From positions 1 through 14,577 of the forward strand of contig CAZPUM010000028.1 of the NCBI GenBank assembly GCA_964589765.1: a stretch of DNA of 14,577 nucleotides. Reading direction: 5' to 3'. The stretch is from UBA525 sp964589765. Its GTDB lineage: Archaea; Nanobdellota; Nanobdellia; Woesearchaeales; UBA525. The notes beneath the pieces are model-generated. The model made no database searches. It saw nothing but the letters and a program-made list of their open reading frames with translations, and had not been told where the DNA came from. This document shows positions 6,363-14,010 of the stretch, piece after piece (the stretch's first letter is position 1; every line of letters begins with the position of its first letter). The position numbers were made by a program, and so were the translations under genes.

Positions 6363-7622
6363 TTACCGCTTTTTCTTGGCGGTTTTGGAAGACTTCTTCT
6401 TGGATTTTTTCTTTTTCGGCTTTACAGAAACAGTGGGTTCATCAGATGTTTGATCTGAAATTTTTGGGTGCCCCTTACCCATAATGAATGATTTCAAGCG
6501 GTCAAGCTTATCGCTAAACTGCGATTTACTCTTCTCAAAATCTCTTAAATCAGTTTCAAGTTTCTTGACGTGACGAGAAGCATCAGCCCCTTTTACAGTT
6601 ACATCAAATGCCTTTGCCTTCCGGATAAGTTCCTCAAGGCTATCCCTCATCTGATGTTTAATCTCTTCAAGCTCTTTGATTAGCTTTTCAGTTTGAGACC
6701 TCTTATCGAAATACTTCTGGAACCTTTCAGTTATCTCAGATGCTTGATTTTCAAACTCAGCCATCTTTGAACGCTGTGCCTTAATCTTGTTAACCATCTC
6801 CTCCTGAATTCTCATAATCCTTCCGGATTGGTCATCTGAAACTTTCAGCATCGGGTCAATCTCTTTCTCTCTCTTTTCAACAATATCCTGGCGCAGTTTG
6901 TGAGCTAGCTCTCTCAGAGTTGTTAGTCTCTCTTCGTGAGCCTCTACTGATTTCTGATTGGATTCCAACCTGGAATGCACTGATTTGATAATTGATTGTA
7001 GAGCATCGATTCTTTTTGCCAGGTCGCCCTCTTCTTTTTTTATATCATCAAACTCGGTTTTGTCAGCCTCAATCTTTTTCTCTTCCTGAGTTACTTCTTC
7101 GATGATTTTCGCATATCTTTTCTCTTCCTGGTGTAGTCTTTCCCTGATTTCCTCAATGGATTTCTGATACTCTATCTTCTGCTTCAGAATATCGTGGTCC
7201 ATAGATTTCTTCAGTTGTTCGTAGTGCCTAAGCTGGTCCATCTCCTCCTTCACAGCTTCGATTTCATCACCAATTTGGTCTTTTACTGCGTCGTACTGCT
7301 TCTTGATACTCTCAAATCCCGCAGTCTCATCCTCAAGTTGTTTCAAAGCGGAGTCAACCCTTCTGACAAAGGCCTCTCTTTTGTTCTCGTACTCCGATGC
7401 TTTTTTCTTGACTTCTGAACCAGAAAGTCTCTTTTCAACGAGAAATGTTTTACTGAGACTGAACTGAATGCCGATTATGCCTTCTTCCTCTAGAAAATCA
7501 GCCCATTCCTTAACAACAGTGGGGTCTATACTCAGCTTTTTTGCTGCCGCTTCGAGTTCTATTTTTTTCTCTGAAGCGACAAGAGACACCAGCTTGTCTA
7601 CACCAGTCTCAATACTTGCCAT
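6363..7622 (-). CDS. Winged-helix plus long coiled-coil protein with lysine-rich C-terminal tail
   Basis: The 419-residue protein has three parts. Residues 1 to about 66 (VDKLVSLVASEKKIELEAAA ... FLEEEGIIGIQ) look like a winged helix-turn-helix domain, with helix, helix, recognition-type helix and wing. Residues about 70 to 385 are an almost continuous Glu/Lys/Gln/Arg-rich coiled coil without glycine or proline breaks except near GDLAKR and KGADAS. The C-terminus is a basic tail with KPKKKKSKKKSSK. There is no signal peptide or membrane segment, so it is cytoplasmic. It lies 53 bases after the pilin/adhesin operon with its own TATA-like box and GAGG 6 bases before ATG, so it may be partly independent. 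I do not recognise a named family. A scaffold or DNA-linked structural role is possible; the wing domain may bind protein rather than DNA. Confidence 0.8.
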   Translation of the reverse strand: MASIETGVDKLVSLVASEKKIELEAAAKKLSIDPTVVKEWADFLEEEGIIGIQFSLSKTFLVEKRLSGSEVKKKASEYENKREAFVRRVDSALKQLEDETAGFESIKKQYDAVKDQIGDEIEAVKEEMDQLRHYEQLKKSMDHDILKQKIEYQKSIEEIRERLHQEEKRYAKIIEEVTQEEKKIEADKTEFDDIKKEEGDLAKRIDALQSIIKSVHSRLESNQKSVEAHEERLTTLRELAHKLRQDIVEKREKEIDPMLKVSDDQSGRIMRIQEEMVNKIKAQRSKMAEFENQASEITERFQKYFDKRSQTEKLIKELEEIKHQMRDSLEELIRKAKAFDVTVKGADASRHVKKLETDLRDFEKSKSQFSDKLDRLKSFIMGKGHPKISDQTSDEPTVSVKPKKKKSKKKSSKTAKKKR

Positions 7623-7641
7623 GATTATCCTCTGAGAATTT

Positions 7642-7652
7642 CCTATATAAGT
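7642..7652 (-). promoter_or_regulatory. TATA-like element before the coiled-coil gene
   Basis: ACTTATATAGG on the minus strand, centred about 25 bases before the ATG. The gene also has GAGG at 6 bases, which would fall upstream of a start site placed by this box, so either the box or the ribosome site is probably unused. Confidence 0.35.
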
Positions 7653-7675
7653 ATGTTGTAGCCATTATAGAATGG

Positions 7676-8038
7676 TTATATAGGAGGCCGTGGAATTTCC
7701 ACTATATCTCCAATTTCTGAACGGGTCTTATCGATTGTTCCTTCAGGTAGCTCGAGCAGAACATAACCGTTCACACCCGAATCCCAAAAGGTCCAGGGTT
7801 TGAAACTCTTTTTCATAACAATTATCTCTCTCTTCTGGTTTAGAACGATAATATCGATAGCACCAAAAACAAACCACATGTGAAGACTTATAGGTCTGGG
7901 TGGCATAAACAGAAAAATTATCGCTCTATCTCCAGGTTTGCTGAACATAAATCCTTTAATGTGCTGCCACCTAGTAAGTGCCCATTCGGGGGATTCATGA
8001 ATAATCTTGTTAGTTCTTAGATTTTTTATCATTAGCAT
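7676..8038 (-). CDS. DUF192 family protein
   Basis: The 120-residue protein fits the DUF192 pattern: an early HIKGFMFSKPGDRAIIFLF (family: RGLMFR ... LLF), a central SLHMWFVFGAIDIIVLN (family: WMKNT.IPLDVIFLD), then GYVLLELPEGTIDK and a closing GDIVEI. It is a small beta-sandwich family of unknown biochemical role, found in bacteria and archaea. No signal peptide is visible in this copy, so it is probably cytoplasmic. Two in-frame ATGs compete: 8038, which overlaps the upstream gene by seven bases, and 8032, which forms TAATG with its stop. No ribosome binding site is evident, which fits translational coupling. It is the last gene of the pilin/adhesin operon. Family call is good; function here is unknown. 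Confidence 0.8.
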   Translation of the reverse strand: MLMIKNLRTNKIIHESPEWALTRWQHIKGFMFSKPGDRAIIFLFMPPRPISLHMWFVFGAIDIIVLNQKREIIVMKKSFKPWTFWDSGVNGYVLLELPEGTIDKTRSEIGDIVEIPRPPI

Positions 8039-8985
8039 GAAGAGTATTCCAACTCCCCCTCCACTTCGTAAATTACTGCGCTTTCATCGTCAAACCGTAT
8101 CGTTTCCGTCAGGTTCTGAATATTACAAACCGTTGCCAGAGTTCCTTTGTAATACTCATAATCCACAACGTTTCTGTTAGAGAATGTTGTTATACCTTGG
8201 TCATCATACTCCGAAGTATCTATAATAGATTCAACACCATGTTCGTGGTCAGAAAGGTTTCCTTCAAACCTCATTAGAAGCGTTGGCCCTCTGCCCGCAG
8301 CAAGATACCTGCTGTTATTGAAATGCCATGAAATTCCTGATGTGTCGTTTTTGTTCCCCGAGTCATCTACAAACTCAGTTATATTAGTCTGGCGAATAAC
8401 TCTTTGCACTCTTCCTAAAGTCTCCTTTGTAAAAATAGGGTCTCTTATGTCCTCAAGAGGAATAACTCCAACAAACACTCTTTCAGTCTCCCATCTGGCA
8501 CTGCCCCGCACGTCAGTTACATTCAATTCTATTGTAATATTAACAATCACATACCAAGGATCTGTCTGCCAAGTTTTAAGTTCAATAACAGTTGCGTTAA
8601 ACACAACTCCCTGTTTACCCATCTCGTACTGAACCCTTGTTAAGTACTCGTTGAAACTGCTGTTTCTCATCACTTCAAAACTGCCTCCTGATAGATTTCC
8701 CGTGAGAAAAATCTCTTTGAAAGCTTCGTCAACATCATCAATATACTGTCCTGTGGATGTGACTTGCTGTTCAAGGGATATTAGAGTCCTGAATCCTGCG
8801 ATGTAAGCAGCCCTCTGGCTATCTGATTCAAGATTTGCAATAAAATCATTTACAGACAACACCCTATCACGCTGGGCGTTCTGCATATCATTAAAACTCA
8901 CTCTCTGTTGAGTGAAAAATATGGTCGCGACAACCATCATAAGAATAACAGCGACCATCGTGTAAGCAATACCTTTCCTGTTCAT
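8032..8985 (-). CDS. Surface protein with pilin-like N-terminus, N-glycosylation rich
   Basis: The 317-residue protein starts MNRKGIAYTMVAVILMMVVATIFFTQQ: a short positive stretch ending in Gly and a hydrophobic helix, as in class III signals, although Glu at +5 is missing. The remainder is predicted to be outside the cell, with an early helical part (about 30-125, QRDRVLSVNDFIANLESDSQ) and a beta-rich part after that. About ten N-x-S/T sequons are spread along it and two cysteines lie at the C-terminal end (TVC, SSC). The ATG has GAGGT six bases upstream and overlaps the VWA gene stop by ATGA. No named family recognised. Location suggests a minor pilin or adhesin partner of the VWA protein. 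Confidence 0.8.
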   Translation of the reverse strand: MNRKGIAYTMVAVILMMVVATIFFTQQRVSFNDMQNAQRDRVLSVNDFIANLESDSQRAAYIAGFRTLISLEQQVTSTGQYIDDVDEAFKEIFLTGNLSGGSFEVMRNSSFNEYLTRVQYEMGKQGVVFNATVIELKTWQTDPWYVIVNITIELNVTDVRGSARWETERVFVGVIPLEDIRDPIFTKETLGRVQRVIRQTNITEFVDDSGNKNDTSGISWHFNNSRYLAAGRGPTLLMRFEGNLSDHEHGVESIIDTSEYDDQGITTFSNRNVVDYEYYKGTLATVCNIQNLTETIRFDDESAVIYEVEGELEYSSC

Positions 8986-11969
8986 CTTGATACCTCAATT
9001 CTTGCCAGGGCAGGACCCCAAAGATATGGAACTCCCGATATTGTAGTCACAACAATCTCCAAATCTTCCTCGGCAAGATTAACATACAGTCTGCCTTCAT
9101 TTGAGAAATCCAGTTTATCAAGAAGTTCAAATGCACCAAGCTGGTACGCATCCTGGTCGTTGTAAGTTTTATTTGTACTGTTGAATGTACAATTGTTAGT
9201 TCCTGTGTAAGAACTGGGAATTGTAAGATTCGCAAACGTTCCGTCAACATATTCAACATTCCATTTGCACCCTTCAGATAATGGAACCGCGTCAGACCTT
9301 TCAGTAGACAGGTTGATTGCCAGCGAGTAAATCACAGTGTTGTTTCCAGAACAAGTATCACTGAAATTAAGCGAATCTACAGATATTCCTGTTGTTATGG
9401 TATTGTTTCCATCTAGCAGAACTGAAGGAGGAACCTCTATTCTGTATGGGTCGCCAAGACTTGAGAAAACATGGGAGTACTCTGATATGTTGTAGACTGA
9501 TTGGTTGTTGACAACAACAACAGATGTCCAATAATCATCGGAGTATGATGATATCTTTGCGTCAACAAATCTGCTTCCTTTAAACAGTCTTACAACGGAT
9601 GTGCAGTTTTCCAAGGGTTCTGATTGAACAGTTAAAGATATTTCGTTTGCCTGTATTGGATTTACCAACGGTGTATAATTCGCATGAATTGTGCTGTTGC
9701 TATAAATCACAGTTAATGAAGACGAGCCTTCAATAATCGCTCTCTGCGTACCGGACTGTCTGATTATTGAACTACCCACACTGCTGAAGGCCTCGATTAG
9801 TTCTTCCTCATCCTCAGCAAGGAAGTACTCACCATTGGCACAGTCGGCTATCGCCTGCAATGTTGCAGGGTCTGAACCTGTTCCAAACCCGACTGTGTAG
9901 GTCTTGATTCCATAATCGTTGTAAGCATCACATGCTGCATCTATAGCGTCCTGTTTTGGCGAGCCACCACAAGCAGTTTGAGCCTCCCCATCAGTCATAA
10001 GCAGAATATTTTTTGTTCTAGCCTCCACACTACCAACCAATTCTAGGTTATAGAACATTGCGCTCGACAAGCTACCACTATGGTACTGCCTGACCGCCAG
10101 TATGTTTGTACCATCTACTAGAAAACCAGGGTCTACAGAAATATTGAACCTATTCCAATAAAGAGCCCCGTGAGTATTTGGATAGTCTGTGTCAATCAGG
10201 TTTCCATTAAGGTACACATCAGCACCATCATCACTTGCCACATACAGGTATAGTTCTGGCACAGCAGAAGCATCAGGAATTTCAAACTCGTGCCTGTAAA
10301 AGTAGTCCCCCTCATATCTGCTTCCCCAGGGCACATAAGTGTTTATTCCCGAAAACCAGTACCCCCAACCAACAGGAGTCTCAGCGTTAACCCATGAACT
10401 ATCATCATAGGTTATGTCCGTCCAACCAACAGGAGGTGAGGACAAGTCGTCATAGTTGTACTTCCAGTCATCCGAGTCTCTGGGAATGTATTTTATCTGT
10501 CCATCCGCGTTTAACAAAGAAACAGCACTGTTTATTGCACAGCAGATACATGTTCCTCCGTTCGCGGTGTAACCACTAACCTCTGATTTCAAAGCGGTTG
10601 CATCAGTTGTTAAAGACTCTGTGGATTTAACACTCCCCCCAAACTCAACCAGACCTAGTTGAGGTCCCGAGTTGTTAAGCATATAATCAATAAACATGTA
10701 GTCTGCGTCCTTGGCAACATCAAGTTTAATCCTGTCACCCACAGGACAGGGCGGGGTACTATCATCTGAAACACACCACCCCATACTCCCACTAGTGTCT
10801 GTGACAATGATTGTGTCTGAAGGAACTCCTGTAATTTCCACATCTCCTATTCCAAACCTTAGAGGCACCGTTCTTTCAGTTAAATCAGAAAGGTTCATGC
10901 CAATCGACTCAAGTTCAGAAACAAACTGGGTATTGCTGATGAAACGTTCTTGTACATTCTCGCTTCCCGGGAATTGCCAGCTAGCATTACCCACTGTAAG
11001 GTATGATGTATAGTTGCTGAGGAAATAAAGAGAAATATTTACATTCGAGACATTTCCCGGTATGTATAGTCCATCATAGAGGTTGATTAGACCCTGAATG
11101 TGCGGAAACCTGTAAACCTCCGATTCTGTTTTGTTATCTTGGTTGCTGAATGTATCAGTAGTGAACTTTATCTCAACATATCCTCCTGCAACAAAACTAC
11201 CATTTATATCACCGGAGAAATTAATACTGACTTTGTTCTCAACACCAGGACTGAAAAGTCCTGTGCAATTTGAAAGCACATATCTGTCAGGAGACAACTC
11301 TACTGAAGTCGCTGATAGGTTGTCGCAAGATTCGCCGTTTATCCAGAATTGGAAATCTCTTGACGCATCAACCTCTAGGATAACATCAGTTATGTTGGCA
11401 TCTGAAGGTATCTCTCCTGTTGAAACTGAGAAGTTACCTTCACCCACAAACCCTCCGAAAGTTATGAAGATTGAATCTCTTTTGTTCTCGATCTTTCTCA
11501 GGTACGCGGCAGCTGACGAACCTTCAACAGCCTCACCCGCGGCAACCCCTGTCATCATTCTTACTGAAGATACTGTTTCTTTGCCTCCTTTTGGGCTTGA
11601 CCTGTTGTAAATCACAGTGTCATCAATCGTTAATCTTAATCCAAACCCTGGATAAACATTGTCAAGAACTTTCTCAGCCATCTTCCTTGCTGAGGATATA
11701 TCACCTTCAGCCCAGAACAGACCTATCTGTTCCAAAACAGTGAGGTTCCCATCAGTATCGTTGTCAACGGTCAAAAGCCCTTGTACCCAAGGGTCGTTAA
11801 TCTCGTGGAGTTCCAACTCGTCAATTGCAACCACGAGGTCCTGACTTGCCGAGCTAATCTGGTCCGTGTCCGATGAAGGGTTGGTTATGCTCAGAACTAG
11901 AAGAAGTCCTCCTATTAGAAGAATTGCTGATAGTAACGCGTCTATACTGAACAGGAACCCTTTTCTCAT
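8982..11969 (-). CDS. Large pilin-anchored VWA-domain adhesin with a jelly-roll domain inserted in the VWA fold
   Basis: This 995-residue protein begins MRKGFLFSIDALLSAILLIGG, a class III-like signal (cut after Gly4) plus membrane or fibre helix. Residues about 170-375 look beta-rich. A von Willebrand A domain begins near 385 with the metal site motif DTSGS (391-395), a second MIDAS element in GGTCICC (about 471-477) and the third in LLMTDGEA (656-663). Between the second and third elements, residues about 500-644 form another domain: a GW..ITYDDSSW pattern, ELYLYVASDDGADVYLNG and DGTNILAVRQYHSG are typical of galactose-binding-like jelly rolls. After the VWA domain (about 735) comes a beta-rich C-terminal half. 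Roughly thirty N-x-S/T sequons suggest heavy glycosylation. The start is supported by GGAGGT four bases upstream and the ATGA overlap. Likely a metal-dependent tip adhesin; the ligand is unknown. Confidence 0.88.
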   Translation of the reverse strand: MRKGFLFSIDALLSAILLIGGLLLVLSITNPSSDTDQISSASQDLVVAIDELELHEINDPWVQGLLTVDNDTDGNLTVLEQIGLFWAEGDISSARKMAEKVLDNVYPGFGLRLTIDDTVIYNRSSPKGGKETVSSVRMMTGVAAGEAVEGSSAAAYLRKIENKRDSIFITFGGFVGEGNFSVSTGEIPSDANITDVILEVDASRDFQFWINGESCDNLSATSVELSPDRYVLSNCTGLFSPGVENKVSINFSGDINGSFVAGGYVEIKFTTDTFSNQDNKTESEVYRFPHIQGLINLYDGLYIPGNVSNVNISLYFLSNYTSYLTVGNASWQFPGSENVQERFISNTQFVSELESIGMNLSDLTERTVPLRFGIGDVEITGVPSDTIIVTDTSGSMGWCVSDDSTPPCPVGDRIKLDVAKDADYMFIDYMLNNSGPQLGLVEFGGSVKSTESLTTDATALKSEVSGYTANGGTCICCAINSAVSLLNADGQIKYIPRDSDDWKYNYDDLSSPPVGWTDITYDDSSWVNAETPVGWGYWFSGINTYVPWGSRYEGDYFYRHEFEIPDASAVPELYLYVASDDGADVYLNGNLIDTDYPNTHGALYWNRFNISVDPGFLVDGTNILAVRQYHSGSLSSAMFYNLELVGSVEARTKNILLMTDGEAQTACGGSPKQDAIDAACDAYNDYGIKTYTVGFGTGSDPATLQAIADCANGEYFLAEDEEELIEAFSSVGSSIIRQSGTQRAIIEGSSSLTVIYSNSTIHANYTPLVNPIQANEISLTVQSEPLENCTSVVRLFKGSRFVDAKISSYSDDYWTSVVVVNNQSVYNISEYSHVFSSLGDPYRIEVPPSVLLDGNNTITTGISVDSLNFSDTCSGNNTVIYSLAINLSTERSDAVPLSEGCKWNVEYVDGTFANLTIPSSYTGTNNCTFNSTNKTYNDQDAYQLGAFELLDKLDFSNEGRLYVNLAEEDLEIVVTTISGVPYLWGPALARIEVSR

Positions 11970-13054
11970 CCATACCTCCACACAAGCACATTGGCTGTAA
12001 GCACATCGTCATGATATACTATAGCCCTCGGGTACTTACCTATCTGTTCACTGTTTGTTGGTATTTCTGGCTCTTCACAACTTGGCCAGGATACATTAAT
12101 CTGGTTTTGTATTAACCCAGCAATTTCATTTGTCATGTTCGAGCCGTCCTGCCTTATTATATCGACTGTTGCAAAATAGTAAATTTGTGAATCTTTGTAT
12201 TTCCATTCTGCAATAGCATGTCTAGAGCCCGCATTTGCTATGGCTCTAAAACCTGAGACCTCTGTAGCGTTGGGTTGGAATATCCTATCTATCTGTACTG
12301 GACCACCCCTGCTTACATTCAGAATTTCATCAAAAGTCAGATTAAAAATGTCTCCCGCATCGCCTTGAACCTCAAGAGTCTCAATGGATGTTGTGTTTTT
12401 ATTGATTCCAAATATTCCTGTTCCTGGGTAACCCAGAATATAGATTATTTTTCCTTGTTCCGATATTTGGTCCATCCAAAGTTTCAGCTCATCATTGGTC
12501 TCACCAGTCAGACCAGTTATATCCCCTTCGAACACTATAACATCCGCTCTTTCAATCTCCAGAAGCGCACTGTCGTTACTGATTATGTTAATTGATGTGT
12601 TTCCTGCGACTGTTGAATCTTGTTCAGCAAAAGCAACTGAAGATATAATTGTGTAATTAGCAGTTTTTGTCTGAGATATATCGCCAGTTCCACAGTCACC
12701 AAAAAGGGGTATTGTTATGTTTGACCCATTTGTCAAATACACATAGTAATTGTCTGTTAATCTTAATGCCTGCCTTAGGACAGAAGTGTTCAGCTTGCCT
12801 ATTTCTAGGGCCTTCCTGTAACTAAGCCTGTTTCCTGAAACTAAACCCGCTCTAATCACATCAGCCTCATTGAAATGCTCAGGATGCCCTTCTGTAGCTA
12901 AAAAACCCGCAGCGGTTTTAGCTTGCGATGAGACCTGTTCAAAAGAGTTATCTGAAAGAGTGTTATTGACCATAGTATAAGACACAACTATGGCCACAGT
13001 GAATATTACAAGACTTAGTATGAAATCTAAGGACCACATCTGGGCTTTTCTCAT
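11966..13054 (-). CDS. Pilin-anchored protein with a possible GATase-like alpha/beta domain
   Basis: The 362-residue protein starts MRKAQMWSLDFILSLVIFTVAIVVSYTMV, a basic stretch, Gln and a hydrophobic helix as in pilin-like signals, here with Ala rather than Gly before the expected cut and Asp instead of Glu. Residues 35-150 are exported. From about 155 a segment reads like an alpha/beta fold: ALLEIERADVIVFEGDI, LKLWMDQISEQGKIIYILGY, and later ISAEW/IYYFATVD-type strands, resembling class I glutamine amidotransferase-like (DUF4350/ThuA-type) domains that lack activity. I see no catalytic Cys-His pair. About a dozen N-x-S/T sequons are present. The ATGA overlaps at both ends join it to its neighbours. 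Fold assignment is tentative; surface location and pilus linkage are well supported. Confidence 0.78.
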   Translation of the reverse strand: MRKAQMWSLDFILSLVIFTVAIVVSYTMVNNTLSDNSFEQVSSQAKTAAGFLATEGHPEHFNEADVIRAGLVSGNRLSYRKALEIGKLNTSVLRQALRLTDNYYVYLTNGSNITIPLFGDCGTGDISQTKTANYTIISSVAFAEQDSTVAGNTSINIISNDSALLEIERADVIVFEGDITGLTGETNDELKLWMDQISEQGKIIYILGYPGTGIFGINKNTTSIETLEVQGDAGDIFNLTFDEILNVSRGGPVQIDRIFQPNATEVSGFRAIANAGSRHAIAEWKYKDSQIYYFATVDIIRQDGSNMTNEIAGLIQNQINVSWPSCEEPEIPTNSEQIGKYPRAIVYHDDVLTANVLVWRYG

Positions 13055-13431
13055 GAGACAGTTATCACCCCTTCTTCTTTGGTTATTCTAATATTTCCCT
13101 TAGAAAACCCACCTGAAAATTCTGGCGTGGGGAAGAATAATTTCTGATTACCAGAACCAAGCGTCACGCCGTACGGTGTTGAAGTTATTGTGTAAGTGAA
13201 CCTATCCGCTTTTTGCGGTAACGATATGTTTCTTTTATATCCGTCTTCAACCATAGATGCAAGAATCAGTTCATCCTGTATGTGGTACCCTATATCGTTT
13301 AGGGAAGAACGCCTCTGCTCCTCAGAACTATCGTAAAGACTAGCGGCCAAGACTGACATAAAGATTAGGCCTATGATTAATCCAAAACTCACCATAATTA
13401 CAAATTCCAGAGCATATTGTGCGCGTCTCAT
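13051..13431 (-). CDS. Minor pilin-like protein
   Basis: The 126-residue protein starts MRRA/QYALEFVIMVSFGLIIGLIF: a short basic leader, Ala in place of Gly before the likely cut site, Gln at +1 and Glu at +5, then a hydrophobic helix. The +5 Glu is the residue needed for pilin assembly in this superfamily. The small head (about 90 residues, YTITSTPYGVTLGSGNQKLF) is probably a beta sheet, has one sequon (NIS) and no cysteines. It overlaps both neighbours by ATGA and lacks a clear ribosome binding site, so translation probably depends on coupling to the gene before. Size and context fit a minor or pseudopilin that primes assembly or supports the adhesin. Confidence 0.82.
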   Translation of the reverse strand: MRRAQYALEFVIMVSFGLIIGLIFMSVLAASLYDSSEEQRRSSLNDIGYHIQDELILASMVEDGYKRNISLPQKADRFTYTITSTPYGVTLGSGNQKLFFPTPEFSGGFSKGNIRITKEEGVITVS

Positions 13432-13844
13432 GATTCTGTGATATTCACAACGTTTTTCTTGGCCTCAACAGTCAGAACATGTATGCCATCAAAGGTTGAT
13501 ATGTTACCAGTCATATTAGTGTCCGCCACCACAGCGTATTCGTAAGCCCCACCTTGACCCTGTGCAGTGAATACTATGGCCGTATTCTTGAACTCAACAG
13601 AGTATATGTTTTTAGGAAAATAGACTCTGACAGTTTTTTTCGTTGGAGGTCCTGAATAGTAGACTGTGTTTGCAGCGTTTATTATCTCATTACCTACTTT
13701 CTGAATCTGAGCAGAGGTTACGTCATCCACATATGTTGCCGACTGTTGGTAAGCAATTATAATGATTGGAAGCAGAAGAAGAAACGCAAAACCTGTCACC
13801 AGGAGATACTCCATTGCTATCTGACCACGCTCACCTCGCCCCAT
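13428..13844 (-). CDS. Minor pilin-like protein, first gene of the pilin/adhesin operon, probably leaderless
   Basis: The 138-residue protein starts MGRGERG/QIAMEYLLVTGFAFLLLLPIIIIAY, a textbook class III signal with Gln at +1 and Glu at +5. A longer frame exists from 13892, but its first 16 residues come from promoter DNA: a TATA box CCTTATAAAC is centred 26 bases before the ATG at 13844, so the transcript probably begins at or next to that ATG. No ribosome binding site precedes it. The head (about 105 residues) follows a helix YVDDVTSAQIQKVGNEIINA and contains beta strands such as TVRVYFPKNIYSVEF, as well as sequons NMT, NIS and NIT. It shares the ATGA overlap with the next gene. Role as a pilin-family protein is clear. 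Confidence 0.87.
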   Translation of the reverse strand: MGRGERGQIAMEYLLVTGFAFLLLLPIIIIAYQQSATYVDDVTSAQIQKVGNEIINAANTVYYSGPPTKKTVRVYFPKNIYSVEFKNTAIVFTAQGQGGAYEYAVVADTNMTGNISTFDGIHVLTVEAKKNVVNITES

Positions 13845-13865
13845 GAACTGTTTTACCGAGGAGCA

Positions 13866-13875
13866 GTTTATAAGG
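13866..13875 (-). promoter_or_regulatory. TATA box of the pilin/adhesin operon
   Basis: CCTTATAAAC on the minus strand, centred 26 bases before the ATG of the first gene. This distance is the normal one between TATA box and transcription start, so the operon is predicted to begin with a leaderless message. Confidence 0.65.
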
Positions 13876-13907
13876 TTTTGGAGAAGAAACACTCAATGAT
13901 TTAAGTT

Positions 13908-13996
13908 TTAATCAATTCTGAAGGTCAGCGACTTTGAGCGGAACGAAAAAGATAGTGCTGACCTGAAACAGTGACCTAGGTCCTTAAACCCAACTG
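13908..13996 (-). ncRNA. Candidate small structured element, copy B (hairpin unit)
   Basis: The unit consists of TTAATCAA (13908-13915), a hairpin with the perfect 8-bp stem AGGTCAGC (13922-13929) / GCTGACCT (13957-13964), and the 19-bp repeat (13978-13996). It lines up with copy A in the same order. I give minus as the likely strand because the repeat, read that way, carries a TATA-like GGTTTAAGG upstream of the hairpin and TTGATTAA after it. The stem differs from copy A by two compensatory pair changes. No known RNA family recognised. It could also be a protein-binding site rather than an RNA. Confidence 0.4.
13978..13996. repeat. 19-bp direct repeat, copy 1
   Basis: The sequence AGGTCCTTAAACCCAACTG is identical to the copy at 14089-14107. 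The first base pairs also complete the palindrome GACCTAGGTC here, which copy 2 does not share. Confidence 0.9.
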
Positions 13997-14010
13997 TCCC
14001 CTACTTATTC

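Noticed and set aside
13845..13892. Sixteen extra N-terminal residues for the first minor pilin
   Set aside because: They would place the class III signal internally and overlap the TATA box; the ATG at 13844 lies 26 bases from that box.
13922..13970. Hairpin followed three bases later by ACA, as in an H/ACA guide RNA
   Set aside because: The stem has no internal guide pocket, and copy A lacks the ACA at the same place. The loop GA pairs that might form a K-loop are too weak to claim.
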